A stretch of DNA of 64,000 nt from Paenibacillus rubinfantis (GCF_001486505.1 NZ_LN909065.1:372001-436000); one strand, 5' to 3'; positions 44,643 through 54,466 are shown, numbered from the stretch's first letter. Numbers and translations are program-made. The notes: generated by a model from the sequence alone, not told the origin.

Positions 44643-45476
44643 TTACCCTTTTTTGCGGTAAAAGAACGTCTCCGCCGCCTCCAGGTCGTATTGGCCTGGG
44701 GAGAAGATCTGTTCCGTACTTCCGACGAACAAGATGCCGCCGGGGCGCAATGCGCGAGAAAACTTATGATAAAGCCCGTGCTTCGCTTCTTCGGTAAAAT
44801 AAATCATGACGTTGCGGCACACGATCAGGTCGAAGCCCTCTTCGAACGTATCGAGCAGCAGGTTTTGCTTCTTAAACGTAACCGCCTTCTTCAGCTTTGG
44901 ATCAAAACGGTACATCGGTCCTTCCGGCGCAAAATATCGCTCGGCTACCGCTTTCGGCACATCCTTCAGCGAGCGTTCCAGATACAGCCCCTCCTGGGCC
45001 TTGCTCAGCGCCCCGTCATCGATGTCCGAGGCGAGCAGATAAGTGTTCGGCAGAAGCCCTAGATCCGCCAGGATCATCGTTAACGTATACGGCTCCTCTC
45101 CTGTCGAGCAGGCCGCGCTCCAGACCTTCAGCTTAGGTCGTCCGGCCGTCAGCTCCGGAAGCACCGAATCCCGCAGTACTTCCCAACGGTTGGGGTTCCG
45201 CCAAAACTCGGATACGTTAATTGTCATCTTGTCCAAAAATTCATAAAACAACGGCTTATTACTCATCATCGCCGTGTAAAATTCCAAAAACGTCGCATAG
45301 CCATTCTTGTTGCGCAACGTCGTGAGACGCCGCTTCATTTGCGCTTCCTTGTATTGGGCCAAATCGATGCCCGTACTCTTCTTGATGTTTTGGATAAAGC
45401 AAAGATAATCCGGGTCCGGTGCCGTCTCTGCGTTGTCTGCCCGAGGAAGGTCGGGAAAAATTCGGTTCAGATCCAT
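44643..45476 (-). CDS. cheR: Chemotaxis protein methyltransferase CheR
   Basis: CheR methylates glutamates of chemoreceptors using SAM. The 277-residue protein has the N-terminal helical domain (1-85; [20 protein letters not shown]) and a SAM-binding domain with [37 protein letters not shown], and [20 protein letters not shown]. Gene order ndk-cheR next to aro genes is as in B. subtilis. Overlaps the ndk end by ten bases. Confidence 0.94.
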   Translation of the reverse strand: MDLNRIFPDLPRADNAETAPDPDYLCFIQNIKKSTGIDLAQYKEAQMKRRLTTLRNKNGYATFLEFYTAMMSNKPLFYEFLDKMTINVSEFWRNPNRWEVLRDSVLPELTAGRPKLKVWSAACSTGEEPYTLTMILADLGLLPNTYLLASDIDDGALSKAQEGLYLERSLKDVPKAVAERYFAPEGPMYRFDPKLKKAVTFKKQNLLLDTFEEGFDLIVCRNVMIYFTEEAKHGLYHKFSRALRPGGILFVGSTEQIFSPGQYDLEAAETFFYRKKG

Positions 45477-45910
45477 GGGCTCACGCTTCTTGTATACTGC
45501 ACAAGCTCCTGCGGCGCAAAGAAATTAGCGATCTCCCGCTCCGCACTTTCCACTCCGTCGGAACCATGAATCAGATTAAACGGCGTATGGGCGGCAAAAT
45601 CGCCCCGAATCGTACCGGGAAGCGCCTCCGTTACTTTCGTTTTGCCGATGACCATGCGGGACAAGGCGATAATGTCATCCCCCTCCCATACCATTGCAAA
45701 TACCGGCCCGGAAGTAATGAAGCCGACGAGCTCGTCGAAGAAAGGTTTGCCCTCGTGTTCTGCGTAATGTTTTTTCGCCTGGGCTTCCGTCACCTGAACC
45801 AGTTTGCCTGCGATCAGTTGAAAGCCTTTATCCTCGAACCGGCTGATGATTCTGCCGACCAGCCCGCGCTGCACGCCGTCCGGCTTCACCATTAAAAACG
45901 TTCTCTCCAT
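45467..45910 (-). CDS. ndk: Nucleoside diphosphate kinase Ndk
   Basis: Ndk balances NTP pools by phosphate exchange. The 147-residue protein begins METFL-like ([19 protein letters not shown]) and holds the catalytic His in [17 protein letters not shown] and the RMVIGKTKV strand. ATG 45910 follows GGGAGGGG by six bases; the longer frame is unsupported. Confidence 0.96.
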   Translation of the reverse strand: MERTFLMVKPDGVQRGLVGRIISRFEDKGFQLIAGKLVQVTEAQAKKHYAEHEGKPFFDELVGFITSGPVFAMVWEGDDIIALSRMVIGKTKVTEALPGTIRGDFAAHTPFNLIHGSDGVESAEREIANFFAPQELVQYTRSVSPWI

Positions 45911-46017
45911 GGTTCCCCTCCCGAAAATAAACAGCATCAATTCCGATTTATTAAACGGCCGCCAAGAAGGCGGTTTCACCAGCATTTTACCAGAAACTTG
46001 TGAAACAGGTAAAGCTT

Positions 46018-46992
46018 TTAATAGGAGCGTTTATTCACGAACTCCGCAATATCCTCCAAGTGGGAACGCGCCCCCGTAGCCGGCAGCTGCTTCAAGGCAT
46101 CAAGCGCCTTCGCGATAAACCGGTCCGCCAGCGCCTCGGCTTTGCCGATTCCCGAACTGGTCCGGATCATTTCGATGGCCCGGGCTACTTCCCCGCTTCC
46201 GTCACCGGCCTGGATGCCGCGAATCTCTCGGAGCAGCGGCTCACGCAGCTCCGACTCCTGCAAAGCGAAGAGAACGGGAAGGGTAATGTTACCTTGGCGC
46301 ATGTCGCTGCCCGGCGGTTTGCCAATCGTCTTCTCGGTACCAAACAAATCGAGCAGGTCGTCACGGATCTGGAAGGCCATTCCCACGTTGTAACCGTACC
46401 GATACAGCAGCGCGTTCACATTGTCCGGGGCGTCTGCGGCCATTGCTCCGAGCTGACAGCTGATGGCGATAAGCAGTGCGGTTTTACGCCGAATGCGCAG
46501 CAAATAATTGCGTACGCTTTGTTCCGTGTTGAAAAAATCGCGGATCTGCTCCATTTCGCCGATCGACATCTGAACCATCGCCTTGGCCAGTATGCGGTGT
46601 ATGTATGGGTTCCCAAGCTCGGAAACCTGCAGCAGCGCCTTGGCGTAAATGTAGTCGCCGGTATACATGGCGATCCGGTTGTCCCATTTCGACTTCACCG
46701 TGGCCTTCCCCCGCCGCGTATCGGCATCGTCGATCACATCGTCGTGAACAAGGGAAGCCGAGTGGATCAACTCCAGCGGCACCGCGATATACTGCAGCTT
46801 CTGCAGATCGTAAGTCCCGAATTTCCCGCCGAGCAGGACAAAGATCGGCCGAAGCCGTTTACCGCCCGCCTTCAGCAGATGCAGGGACGTCTCGCTAAGC
46901 AGCTCGTCCTCGCCGTCGATGCTCCGATACAGCTGCCGTTCGATAAAATCCATATCTTTTTTGAGTGTACCGAAAATATCCAGTAGTTTCAT
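46018..46992 (-). CDS. hepT: Heptaprenyl diphosphate synthase component II HepT
   Basis: HepT is the catalytic subunit that, with HepS, makes the C35 side chain of menaquinone-7. The 324-residue protein has both Asp-rich motifs, [13 protein letters not shown] near residue 85 and [13 protein letters not shown] near 210, and [15 protein letters not shown] 46992 overlaps the mqnA stop in ATGA. Confidence 0.94.
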   Translation of the reverse strand: MKLLDIFGTLKKDMDFIERQLYRSIDGEDELLSETSLHLLKAGGKRLRPIFVLLGGKFGTYDLQKLQYIAVPLELIHSASLVHDDVIDDADTRRGKATVKSKWDNRIAMYTGDYIYAKALLQVSELGNPYIHRILAKAMVQMSIGEMEQIRDFFNTEQSVRNYLLRIRRKTALLIAISCQLGAMAADAPDNVNALLYRYGYNVGMAFQIRDDLLDLFGTEKTIGKPPGSDMRQGNITLPVLFALQESELREPLLREIRGIQAGDGSGEVARAIEMIRTSSGIGKAEALADRFIAKALDALKQLPATGARSHLEDIAEFVNKRSY

Positions 46993-47858
46993 TCTTTCAC
47001 CCGTGTCAACGAATTGTGACTCCACATCTCTAGGTTAACCCGATGGTCCAGCAAGCCCATCTCATAAGCATAGTCAAAGTATAACGAGAGGCCTTGGCGG
47101 TGTGATTCATCAAAATCATAACGAATGTTCTGGCTAAAATAATGGCGCCAATACTCCGCCGTACCGCCGAGCTCCGCGCAAGCTTTGGCAACCAGCGGTG
47201 ATACATCGCTTAAGCTCTTACGTTTGCTATCCACAAAAGCTTCCGTCACTTCAGACAAGTAGTCGCTGTTGGCTTCGGCAAACGACTTCTGTACGGCCCA
47301 GACCGCAAAGGTCATGCCATAGCCGGTCCATGATTTCCAAACTTCCCCCAAATCTGTCACGATATAGCCGTGATCCCGCCAGGAGGCCTGAATCGCGTGA
47401 TCGCCGATCAACAGCGCAGCATCGCTTTCCGCCATCATCAACTCCAAATCAGGCTCACTATCCCAATAGTCAGGTTTGCCACCGTACGCTTTTTCCATAA
47501 TGATCTTCAACAAGTTGATTGAGGTAGCCGATGTATTCGTCAGCGCGATTCGACCGTTAGCGATTTGCTCCGGCGGCTTCCGTGAGAACAGCAAAATCGA
47601 ATTGACCGGTCCGTCGGAGCTGACCGAAAGGTTCGGCAGCAGCACGAAGCGATCTGAACCGTACCCATAAGCAAAAGAAGACACCGGGGAAATATCGAGC
47701 GTGCCGCCGAGCATACGGCGGTTGAGCTTCGAAGGCACCTCGGTGACCAATTGGCTTGCCTGTGGCAGGCGCGTAACGTCGAAATAGTGAAATACAGGCC
47801 AAACGTTGCTATATTTGATTTTGCCGATGAGGATGTTTTCATTCTCCCGGTTGTTCAT
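46989..47858 (-). CDS. mqnA: Chorismate dehydratase MqnA (futalosine menaquinone pathway)
   Basis: MqnA dehydrates chorismate to 3-enolpyruvylbenzoate, entry to the futalosine route to menaquinone. The 289-residue periplasmic-binding-protein-like fold shows IGKIKYSNVWPVFHYF, EVPSKLNRRMLGGTLDISPV, SSFAYG and ALLIGDHAI, all typical of MqnA. ATG 47858 with GGGGGG upstream overlaps ubiX by 20 bases. Other mqn genes (mqnB-E) are outside the window. In B. subtilis this place has no such gene. Confidence 0.92.
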   Translation of the reverse strand: MNNRENENILIGKIKYSNVWPVFHYFDVTRLPQASQLVTEVPSKLNRRMLGGTLDISPVSSFAYGYGSDRFVLLPNLSVSSDGPVNSILLFSRKPPEQIANGRIALTNTSATSINLLKIIMEKAYGGKPDYWDSEPDLELMMAESDAALLIGDHAIQASWRDHGYIVTDLGEVWKSWTGYGMTFAVWAVQKSFAEANSDYLSEVTEAFVDSKRKSLSDVSPLVAKACAELGGTAEYWRHYFSQNIRYDFDESHRQGLSLYFDYAYEMGLLDHRVNLEMWSHNSLTRVKE

Positions 47859-48456
47859 CTTGATCCCCCCATCTTCTGAATAACGCATGCTCGATCCCCA
47901 AATTGTCGAGCACTTTGCCGACCAGGAAGGCGACCAGATCGTCGATCGTCTGCGGCCCGAAATAAAACGCTGGCATCGCCGGGATGATGCGCACGCCAAG
48001 TCTAGCCAGCTTCAGCATGTTCTCGAGATGGATGGCGTGCAGCGGAGTCTCGCGCGGGACCAGCACGAGCGGCCGGCCTTCTTTCAGCATGACGTCGGCC
48101 GCCCGGGCGATCAGGTTATCCGATGTCCCGTTTGCGATCGAAGACAACGTCCCCATGGAGCAAGGCATCACGATCATGCCATGCGTGAGAAACGAGCCGC
48201 TGGCGATTGAGGCGCCGATATCGGCGATCGGATGATAGACCAGCTCGCCGGGGAAGGAGCTGAAATGTTCTTGCAGCGCCGCATCCCGGTCGCTCGTATT
48301 CCAACCCAACTCTTCCTTGATTACCCGCCACCCCGCATTTGAAACGACGAGATGAACGAGGAAATTCATACTGAGCAGCGTTTCAACCAGCTTCACCCCG
48401 TAAATCGAACCGCTGGCTCCCGTGATCCCGACGACAATCGTTTTCGCTTTATCCAT
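47839..48456 (-). CDS. ubiX: Flavin prenyltransferase UbiX
   Basis: UbiX prenylates FMN to make the cofactor of UbiD-type decarboxylases. The 205-residue protein shows VVGITGASGSIYGVKL at the N-terminus (FMN loop), SFLTHGMIVMPCSMGTLSSI, and VLVPRETPLHAIHLENML with PAFYF. In the futalosine pathway a UbiX/UbiD-type pair is thought to decarboxylate the naphthoate intermediate, matching mqnA beside it. The start codon overlaps the stop of the prenyltransferase gene (TAATG). Confidence 0.92.
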   Translation of the reverse strand: MDKAKTIVVGITGASGSIYGVKLVETLLSMNFLVHLVVSNAGWRVIKEELGWNTSDRDAALQEHFSSFPGELVYHPIADIGASIASGSFLTHGMIVMPCSMGTLSSIANGTSDNLIARAADVMLKEGRPLVLVPRETPLHAIHLENMLKLARLGVRIIPAMPAFYFGPQTIDDLVAFLVGKVLDNLGIEHALFRRWGDQDEQPGE

Positions 48457-49328
48457 TAGTAATGACGCACCACCAAATCAATCAATGTAAAGGAAAATAC
48501 CACGATGCTAAGCACGCCGTTCATGGTAAAGAAAGCGGTTTGCAGCCGGCTGAGATCGCCTGGGGACACAATATGGTGCTCGTAAAACAAAATGATATAA
48601 GCAATAACCATACCCGCGATATACCACCAGCCCAAATCCGTCATCAGCAACAAGCCGATGAAGCCAAGCGCGGTGATAATGTGGAAGGCTTTAGCAATCT
48701 TCAACGATTTAGCGACACCAAACCGAACGGGAATGGAATAAAGGCCCTCTTTCGTATCGAATTCCACATCCTGACAGGCGTAAATAATATCGAAGCCTGC
48801 GATCCAAAAGGTAATCGTCGCGTAGAACACCATTGCCGTCCAATCGACTTGTCCGGTGACCGCTGCCCATCCACCAAGAGGGGCCAATGCGATCGTCAGG
48901 CCAAGCACGACATGGCATAGCCAGGTGAAACGTTTCGTGTAGGAATACAATACCAGCATGATGACAGCGATCGGCAACAACTTCAGCGCCAGTGGATGAA
49001 GCTCGGCAGCTGCCCAGAACAGCAGTGCAAAGGAGGCGATGACAAACACAACGACCTCTCCGATTTTCAGCAGACCCGCAGGAATCGCACGATTTGCAGT
49101 ACGAGGGTTCTTAGCGTCGCTGACGCGATCGATCAAACGATTTAGTCCCATCGCCGCGCTTCGAGCCCCGATCATTGCCAACAGGACCCAGCCGATTTGT
49201 GCCCAGGATGGCAATTCTTGATGAATCGCCACAGATCCCAATAAGGCCGCCATAAAGGCAAAGGGTAAAGCGAATACCGTATGTTCAAATTTGATCATTT
49301 GCAGGAAAATAACGATTTTCTTAAACAT
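48456..49328 (-). CDS. UbiA-type prenyltransferase (MqnP-like, menaquinone pathway)
   Basis: A 290-residue, seven- to nine-helix membrane prenyltransferase. Asp-rich substrate/Mg motifs are NRLIDRVSDAKNPRT near residue 65 and DIIYACQDVEFDTKEG near 185. The family includes UbiA, MenA and MqnP; placement with mqnA and ubiX favours attachment of the heptaprenyl chain to the futalosine-derived naphthoate. ATG 49328 lies nine bases after GGAG and overlaps menG by eight bases. Confidence 0.88.
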   Translation of the reverse strand: MFKKIVIFLQMIKFEHTVFALPFAFMAALLGSVAIHQELPSWAQIGWVLLAMIGARSAAMGLNRLIDRVSDAKNPRTANRAIPAGLLKIGEVVVFVIASFALLFWAAAELHPLALKLLPIAVIMLVLYSYTKRFTWLCHVVLGLTIALAPLGGWAAVTGQVDWTAMVFYATITFWIAGFDIIYACQDVEFDTKEGLYSIPVRFGVAKSLKIAKAFHIITALGFIGLLLMTDLGWWYIAGMVIAYIILFYEHHIVSPGDLSRLQTAFFTMNGVLSIVVFSFTLIDLVVRHY

Positions 49329-50049
49329 GTTGCGTCTCCTTCGTTCCGATGTGCAAGGCGGCAATTCCGCCGGTTAAAGGATACGCTTCGACCCGGGCAA
49401 GTCCCGTCTCCCGGAAAATCTCCGCCAGCTCCGCGCGGCCGGGAAATTGGACGAGGGAATCGGGCAACCATTTGTATTGCTCATACCGTTTAGCTACTAG
49501 TTTGCCAAGCATCGGAAGCATTTTCTGAAAGTAAAAATAATAAAGTCCTTTAAACGGCTGCCAGGTCGGCTTGGACAACTCCAAGCAAACGACCTTCCCT
49601 CCGGGTTTCACGACGCGCTGCATTTCCTGCAGCACCTGGCGTAAATCGGGGACGTTGCGCAAGCCGAAGCCAATCGTGGCGTAATCGAATCGGTTATCCT
49701 CAAACGGCAGTTCCATCGCGTTCCCCTGAATCAGGTTAATCCGCGAACACAGCCCGCGTTCTTTCACTTTACGGCGGCCGTATTCCAGCATTTGCTCGCT
49801 AAAATCCAGGCCGACGATCGGCCCACCGCTGGTTTCAGCCATACTGATCGTCCAGTCGCAAGTACCACAGCACAAATCTAACGCGGTATCCCCGGAGGAC
49901 ATATTCATTTTGGCCATTGTGAATTTCCGCCACGCTTTGTGACGTCTGAAGCTGAGCAGATCGTTCATCATGTCGTATTTCGGAGCGATGCTTTCGAATA
50001 CAGAATGAACGAACTGTTCTTTGGTCTCGGATGAAGACGATTGACTCAT
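49321..50049 (-). CDS. menG: Demethylmenaquinone methyltransferase MenG/UbiE
   Basis: MenG methylates demethylmenaquinone with SAM, the last step. The 242-residue protein has SIAPKYDMMNDLLSFRRHKA, LDLCCGTCDWTISMAETSGG (SAM motif I), GLDFSEQMLEYGRRK, GNAMELPF and the UbiE signature IGFGLRNVPDLRQVLQEMQR. Gene order hepS-menG is the classic gerC arrangement. Confidence 0.95.
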   Translation of the reverse strand: MSQSSSSETKEQFVHSVFESIAPKYDMMNDLLSFRRHKAWRKFTMAKMNMSSGDTALDLCCGTCDWTISMAETSGGPIVGLDFSEQMLEYGRRKVKERGLCSRINLIQGNAMELPFEDNRFDYATIGFGLRNVPDLRQVLQEMQRVVKPGGKVVCLELSKPTWQPFKGLYYFYFQKMLPMLGKLVAKRYEQYKWLPDSLVQFPGRAELAEIFRETGLARVEAYPLTGGIAALHIGTKETQHV

Positions 50050-50061
50050 CAGCTGATCTCC

Positions 50062-50934
50062 CTACCCTTCTTGCACGGAACGGCGTGCCGGCGACAGCGC
50101 GGCGATAAACGGCTCAAGGATGTTTTTGAGCTCCGTTCGCACCGTTTCCTTCTTGCATTCATGCAGCAGCGATTGTACATGATCCACCGATTGGTGCAGC
50201 ATGGACATCAACTGCTCTTTGATGTTGTATTTTACCAGCATCAGCGTCCAGTCGCGTTCAGCGACTTTGCGTGCGGAGAGCGCATCCTTATCCTCAGAGG
50301 ACCCGGTTTCCATGATTCGCAAATAAGCAAACCCTTTACGATCCTGCGGCAATTCAGAGGAGGATTGGATTTCATCCAGCATAACTTCGCAGCGGCTTAA
50401 CTCGGTCAACAGCTTGCCCCACAGATTTTGTACGGACTTGTCCAAGACCTCCGTAAAAGAAAGAAAAAGCCCCATTTTGACATGGACGCATTCCTTCAGG
50501 TACTCCTCCGCAGGCAATACCACCCGCTTTAATTTGCTGTAGAGCTGAACTTTTAACCGGTTTACTTCACAGATCGCCGAGCTCATCAGCGGAACCATGC
50601 CGGTTTCCCCTGCTCCGGCGAGCAGATGATAAAATACGCCGCTGAAATAGTCGCCGGCCAGAACCTTGAGCTGGCGCGAACGCATCGCTCGAGTCGCTTC
50701 ACCTAGTCCGGATGCCAGATCAATACGATCATGGGTATCCATGCCGAGCTGCACGAGGAAGGCTGCCAGCGCGCACGTTTCGGCTGACTCTGGCGATGCT
50801 CCCTCCCGCTCGTTTAAAAATGTATAAAGCAAACGAACACGGGGCACCGGAAACTCCGGAAGCGCCGTGTATGCGGTAATCATGTCATAACTGACATATT
50901 TATTGGCCAATTCTGTTATGCGATAAGGTTTCAT
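50062..50934 (-). CDS. hepS: Heptaprenyl diphosphate synthase component I HepS
   Basis: The regulatory/small subunit of heptaprenyl diphosphate synthase. The 290-residue helical protein (MKPYRITELANKYVSYDMIT; LAAFLVQLGMDTHDRIDLAS; LAGDYFSGVFYHLLAGAGET) matches the HepPP_syn_1 family and lacks Asp-rich motifs, as expected; HepT supplies catalysis. Separated from hepT by menG and three added menaquinone genes. Confidence 0.9.
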   Translation of the reverse strand: MKPYRITELANKYVSYDMITAYTALPEFPVPRVRLLYTFLNEREGASPESAETCALAAFLVQLGMDTHDRIDLASGLGEATRAMRSRQLKVLAGDYFSGVFYHLLAGAGETGMVPLMSSAICEVNRLKVQLYSKLKRVVLPAEEYLKECVHVKMGLFLSFTEVLDKSVQNLWGKLLTELSRCEVMLDEIQSSSELPQDRKGFAYLRIMETGSSEDKDALSARKVAERDWTLMLVKYNIKEQLMSMLHQSVDHVQSLLHECKKETVRTELKNILEPFIAALSPARRSVQEG

Positions 50935-51059
50935 CCTTTGCCTCCGTGCCGCTGATCTTTCAGTAATAAAGCTGTCACAATCTTGTCTATTATAGCATAT
51001 GTTTTTTCACTGCGCACAGAGGCAAGACATGAATTCGACTCCTAGGCTGGACAAGTCGG

Positions 51060-51599
51060 CTACTCCTGAAGAAAACGCGACCTCCACAGCCGGGTCTCCG
51101 TTAGCCGCATCCGAACCCGCAGTGCCTCCGGCAGCTCGCCGCTCCCGGCATGCCGCAGCGCGTTCAGTTCCTCGGCCGAAAATTCGGCGCGACGAACATC
51201 GGCGGCCACAAGCAAATATTTGGTGCCGAGCCATCGGTCCTCGGCCATCAAACGCAGCAGCAGCTGGTCAATGTTACTCGTATGTTCGAACGCAAAAGAA
51301 ATCATTTCGGCCATTCCCCGGTAAACGTCATCGGTACCGATCTTGTCGCCGTCAACCTTCAGGTCGACCGACAAGATCCCCCGGTTTAGTTCGACTTTTG
51401 CGATGGGCATCGGAAGCTGCAGCGGATCCAAGGCATCCACGAGGTTATCGTCGGTCAGCTCGGCCGGAGTTGGCCCGGCGAACACAGTGGCCGCCTGCCG
51501 CGGCTGGGCGGGATGTTCGCTGAGCCAAGCCGCACCCGCCATCGCCAGCGCGCAGCCAAACGTAAGCAGAATAGCCCGAATCGCTAAGTTTCGTTTCAT
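51060..51599 (-). CDS. Secreted or membrane-anchored protein of unknown function
   Basis: A 179-residue protein with an N-terminal signal/anchor (MKRNLAIRAILLTFGCALAM then AGAAWL; residues 5-25) and a mixed alpha/beta remainder (LSVDLKVDGDKIGTDDVYRG). I cannot name the family. GGGGGAG lies upstream of ATG 51599. It lies between mtrB and hepS, where B. subtilis has no gene of this kind. Confidence 0.65.
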   Translation of the reverse strand: MKRNLAIRAILLTFGCALAMAGAAWLSEHPAQPRQAATVFAGPTPAELTDDNLVDALDPLQLPMPIAKVELNRGILSVDLKVDGDKIGTDDVYRGMAEMISFAFEHTSNIDQLLLRLMAEDRWLGTKYLLVAADVRRAEFSAEELNALRHAGSGELPEALRVRMRLTETRLWRSRFLQE

Positions 51600-51711
51600 G
51601 GGGCACTCCCCCTTCAGGTTCACTTGGACAGAAGGCTCCCCTCCTGTCCAAGAGGTTCTTATACCCCATTCTACATAGAAAAAAAGCAGGCTATGCCTGC
51701 AGAATTGAAAT

Positions 51712-51963
51712 TCATTCTTCCGTATCGATCATCCCATGCTTCGTGTAAACGAGTGCTTTCCCGCGAACCTTGACCGCCGACGTATGATCGGTAAACTGGG
51801 CAATAAGCACCTCACCCTTGTCCAGTTTCTCGGTGTGATGGAACCGCGTGTCCTTTCCCCGGGTCAGCCCAATGACCGTAACGCCTTGTTCCTTGGCTTT
51901 GACCACAAAATAGTCCCCGCCTGTGGCTGCTTGATCGTTCCCACCGCTATGCTGATTATCCAT
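51712..51963 (-). CDS. mtrB: trp RNA-binding attenuation protein TRAP (MtrB)
   Basis: TRAP forms an 11-subunit ring that binds tryptophan between subunits and then wraps NAG-repeat RNA around its edge. The 83-residue protein shows the family almost unchanged: [40 protein letters not shown], and [12 protein letters not shown], including the RNA-binding Lys-Lys-Arg set (KGEV, KVR). Its target lies in the same window at 38646-38760. The N-terminus is about nine residues longer than in B. subtilis. The usual partner mtrA/folE is absent between hbs and mtrB. Confidence 0.95.
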   Translation of the reverse strand: MDNQHSGGNDQAATGGDYFVVKAKEQGVTVIGLTRGKDTRFHHTEKLDKGEVLIAQFTDHTSAVKVRGKALVYTKHGMIDTEE

Positions 51964-52027
51964 GATGGCGCGCCTCTCCCTTCCTCAATTTGACAGACTG
52001 CTCTCCATCTACGCCTTCCGCGAAAAG

Positions 52028-52060
52028 AAAAAGCCGTGAACGAGAAGCCCACGGTCTTTT
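52028..52060 (-). terminator. Terminator of hbs
   Basis: Minus strand AAGACCGTG...CACGGCTTTTTC: short stem with T-run, 25 bases after hbs. Confidence 0.65.
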
Positions 52061-52084
52061 GCACGGAAAGATATGTAGAAATCT

Positions 52085-52357
52085 TTATTTAATTCCGTCT
52101 TTGAGCGCTTTACCTGGTTTGAAAGCAGGAATTTTGCTCGCAGGGATTTCGATTTCCTCTCCGGTTTGCGGGTTGCGGCCTTTACGGGCGGAACGCTCGC
52201 GAACTTCAAAGTTGCCGAAGCCGACCAGTTGAACTTTGTCTCCGTTTTGCAACGCTTCGGAGATCGCTTCGAAAACGGCATCAACCGCTTTAGTAGCGTC
52301 TTTCTTGGACAGCTCAGTGCTTTCTGCGACTTGAGAAATCAAATCGGATTTATTCAT
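52085..52357 (-). CDS. hbs: HU-family DNA-binding protein
   Basis: HU is the small abundant nucleoid protein. The 90-residue product starts [20 protein letters not shown], contains [20 protein letters not shown] and ends in [14 protein letters not shown], the standard DNA-wrapping arm motif. GGGGAGGTG precedes ATG 52357. Gene order hbs-mtrB-hepS is conserved in Bacillales. Confidence 0.97.
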   Translation of the reverse strand: MNKSDLISQVAESTELSKKDATKAVDAVFEAISEALQNGDKVQLVGFGNFEVRERSARKGRNPQTGEEIEIPASKIPAFKPGKALKDGIK

Positions 52358-52616
52358 GTGTGATTCACCTCCCCATACGGAAAATAATACCACTTGCTAT
52401 TTGTGTTTCCGTTTTACCGCAGAATATACGTGATTTTTGCAAATTCGTTACGTACAAATTCCCCAAAAACCTGATGAAATCGCACTTTCGGGGGCGCGGA
52501 ACAAATTTATAGTAATACAGCCCATGCAGAATTTCAAGCTATTTCAAGGCTTCACGGCGATTTTTCCTCATTTCGCCCTACAAAATGGGGGAATCTGTCC
52601 CCTAAACAACAAAACA
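52358..52616. other. hbs upstream region
   Basis: AT-rich sequence expected to hold the hbs promoters (TTGCAA near 52436-52441 with AT-rich following bases on the minus strand), but I cannot fix a convincing -35/-10 pair. No gene seen. Confidence 0.4.
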
Positions 52617-52650
52617 ACCGCACGCAGCTAGAATCAGCATGCGCGCGGTC
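52616..52650 (-). terminator. Terminator downstream of spoIVA
   Basis: Minus strand ACCGCGCGCATGC-TGATTCTA-GCTGCGTGCGGT followed by TGTTTTGTTG. A strong GC stem with a T-rich tail. Confidence 0.7.
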
Positions 52651-52690
52651 ATTGAGGAGGAATTGCCTAAGTTAGGTATTCATTAAAGTT

Positions 52691-52760
52691 AAGAAGTCGG
52701 CTTTTCAGCACCGAGAAGGTTGGATGAAGCAATTCAAGATTCGACGCCGACTCCGTTTCC
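52691..52760 (+). repeat. Dispersed palindromic repeat, copy 2
   Basis: AAGTCGGCTTTTCAGCACCG then AGAAGGTTGGATGAAGC, AATTCAAGATTCGACGCCGA. The ends GTCGGC (52696-52701) and GCCGAC (52746-52751) are inverted. Shares nearly the whole length with copies at 57264-57385 and, on the other strand, 44524-44580; located just after spoIVA. Confidence 0.75.
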
Positions 52761-52790
52761 TCGGGTTAGCTTCGTAATCTTTTAATCACC

Positions 52791-54275
52791 TTACAAAATG
52801 ATGGCGATAAGGCCGCCGGAGCCTTCGTTGATGATGCGTCCCAGCGTTTCCTGCAGCTTGTAGCGGGCATTGTCCGGCATCATGGCGATCTTGCCTTGAA
52901 TGCCTTCGCGTACGATGGAGTGAAGGGAACGGCCGAAGATATCGGACTCCCAGATCTTGATCGGATCGTTCTCGAAATCCTGCATCAGATAACGCACCAG
53001 CTCTTCGCTTTGCTTTTCGGTCCCAATGATCGGCGCGAATTCCGACTCGACGTCGACACGGATCATATGGATCGAAGGCGCGGTCGCCTTCAGCCTTACG
53101 CCAAAGCGGGAGCCTTGACGAATGAGCTCCGGCTCATCCAGTGCCATTTCCGCCAGCGTTGGTGCGGCGATGCCGTAACCGGTCGTTTTGACCATTTCCA
53201 ACGCCTCGGCGAACCGGTCGTATTCCCGTTTCGCATGCGTGAATTCCTGCATCAGCTGCAGCAAATGGTCTTTGCCGCGGATTTCCACGCCCACCACTTC
53301 CATCAGGATGCGATCATACAAATCGTCCGGCGCGTACAGATCGATCTCGGCTACGCCTTGACCCATATTCAGTCCGCTGAGTCCGGCCCGATCGATGAAA
53401 TCGTATTCCATGAAGTTTCCGACAACCCGATCGACATCGCGCAGACGGCGAATATCCTTGACCGTGTCGCGGACGGAGTTCTCATAATTGCTGCGCAGCC
53501 AGTGGTTCTCATTCAGCACCATGACCCAGCTAGGCAGGTTGACGTTGACTTCGTGTACCGGGAATTCATAGAGCACTTCCCGAAGCACGCCGGTCACATC
53601 TTCTTCCGTCATTGTCGCTGCACTGAGCGTAATGACCGGAATGTCGTATTTCGCGGCCAGTTCGCCGCGAAGCTGTTGCGCTTCCTCACTGTTTGGCCGC
53701 GTCGAGTTGATCACGAGCACAAACGGCTTGCCGACCTCTTTCAATTCGGCGATAACCCGCTCCTCGGACTCTACGTAAGAGTATCGCGGAATATCGGCGA
53801 TCGTTCCGTCGGTTGTGACTACCACCCCTAGGGTGGAGTGTTCTTGGATGACTTTACGCGTCCCGATTTCCGCCGCTTCTTGGAACGGAATCGGTTCCTC
53901 AAACCATGGTGTAGAGATCATTCGCGGCCCGTTTTCGTCCTCGTAGCCTTTTGCGCCTTCCACGGCGTATCCGACGCAATCGACGAGTCTCACGTTAACC
54001 TCGAGTCCTTCAGCCACCTTGATTTGCACCGCATTGTTCGGGACGAACTTCGGTTCGGTCGTCATGATGGTTTTGCCGGCGGCGCTTTGCGGAAGTTCAT
54101 CTACCGCGCGGACCCGATCGGCTTCGTTCGCGATGTTCGGGAGAACGACCGTTTCCATGAAACGTTTAATAAAGGTCGATTTCCCGGTACGGACCGCACC
54201 GACGACCCCCAGATAGATGTCGCCTCCGGTTCGTTCGGCAATGTCCTTAAAAATGTCCACTTTCTCCAATACCAA
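52791..54275 (-). CDS. spoIVA: Stage IV sporulation protein A (spore coat morphogenetic ATPase)
   Basis: SpoIVA polymerises on the forespore outer membrane and anchors the spore coat, using ATP. The 494-residue protein is nearly identical in pattern to B. subtilis: VDIFKDIAERTGGDIYLGVV, Walker A GAVRTGKST near residue 26, LVDCVGYAVEGAKGYEDENG, SEFAPIIGTEKQSEELVRYL and the end NEGSGGLIAIIL. I chose TTG 54275, eight bases after AGGAGG, which gives two extra residues relative to B. subtilis; a second TTG two codons later is possible. Confidence 0.96.
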   Translation of the reverse strand: MVLEKVDIFKDIAERTGGDIYLGVVGAVRTGKSTFIKRFMETVVLPNIANEADRVRAVDELPQSAAGKTIMTTEPKFVPNNAVQIKVAEGLEVNVRLVDCVGYAVEGAKGYEDENGPRMISTPWFEEPIPFQEAAEIGTRKVIQEHSTLGVVVTTDGTIADIPRYSYVESEERVIAELKEVGKPFVLVINSTRPNSEEAQQLRGELAAKYDIPVITLSAATMTEEDVTGVLREVLYEFPVHEVNVNLPSWVMVLNENHWLRSNYENSVRDTVKDIRRLRDVDRVVGNFMEYDFIDRAGLSGLNMGQGVAEIDLYAPDDLYDRILMEVVGVEIRGKDHLLQLMQEFTHAKREYDRFAEALEMVKTTGYGIAAPTLAEMALDEPELIRQGSRFGVRLKATAPSIHMIRVDVESEFAPIIGTEKQSEELVRYLMQDFENDPIKIWESDIFGRSLHSIVREGIQGKIAMMPDNARYKLQETLGRIINEGSGGLIAIIL

Positions 54276-54466
54276 TGATATCCCCTCCTCAAATTTCGCC
54301 GAAGGAAAAATGCCCCGAGAGCATCCGCTTCGTGATTCGCCATGATTTTGGGCTTCGCTGCTACGGCAGGAGCGGCAGCCCCTCTTGCCCGTGTCCGCCG
54401 CCGCAAACCTGTGGAAGGAACCTGAACGAAGCGGCGTAAACTCGTACATGCATTTGGACTAGTAAC

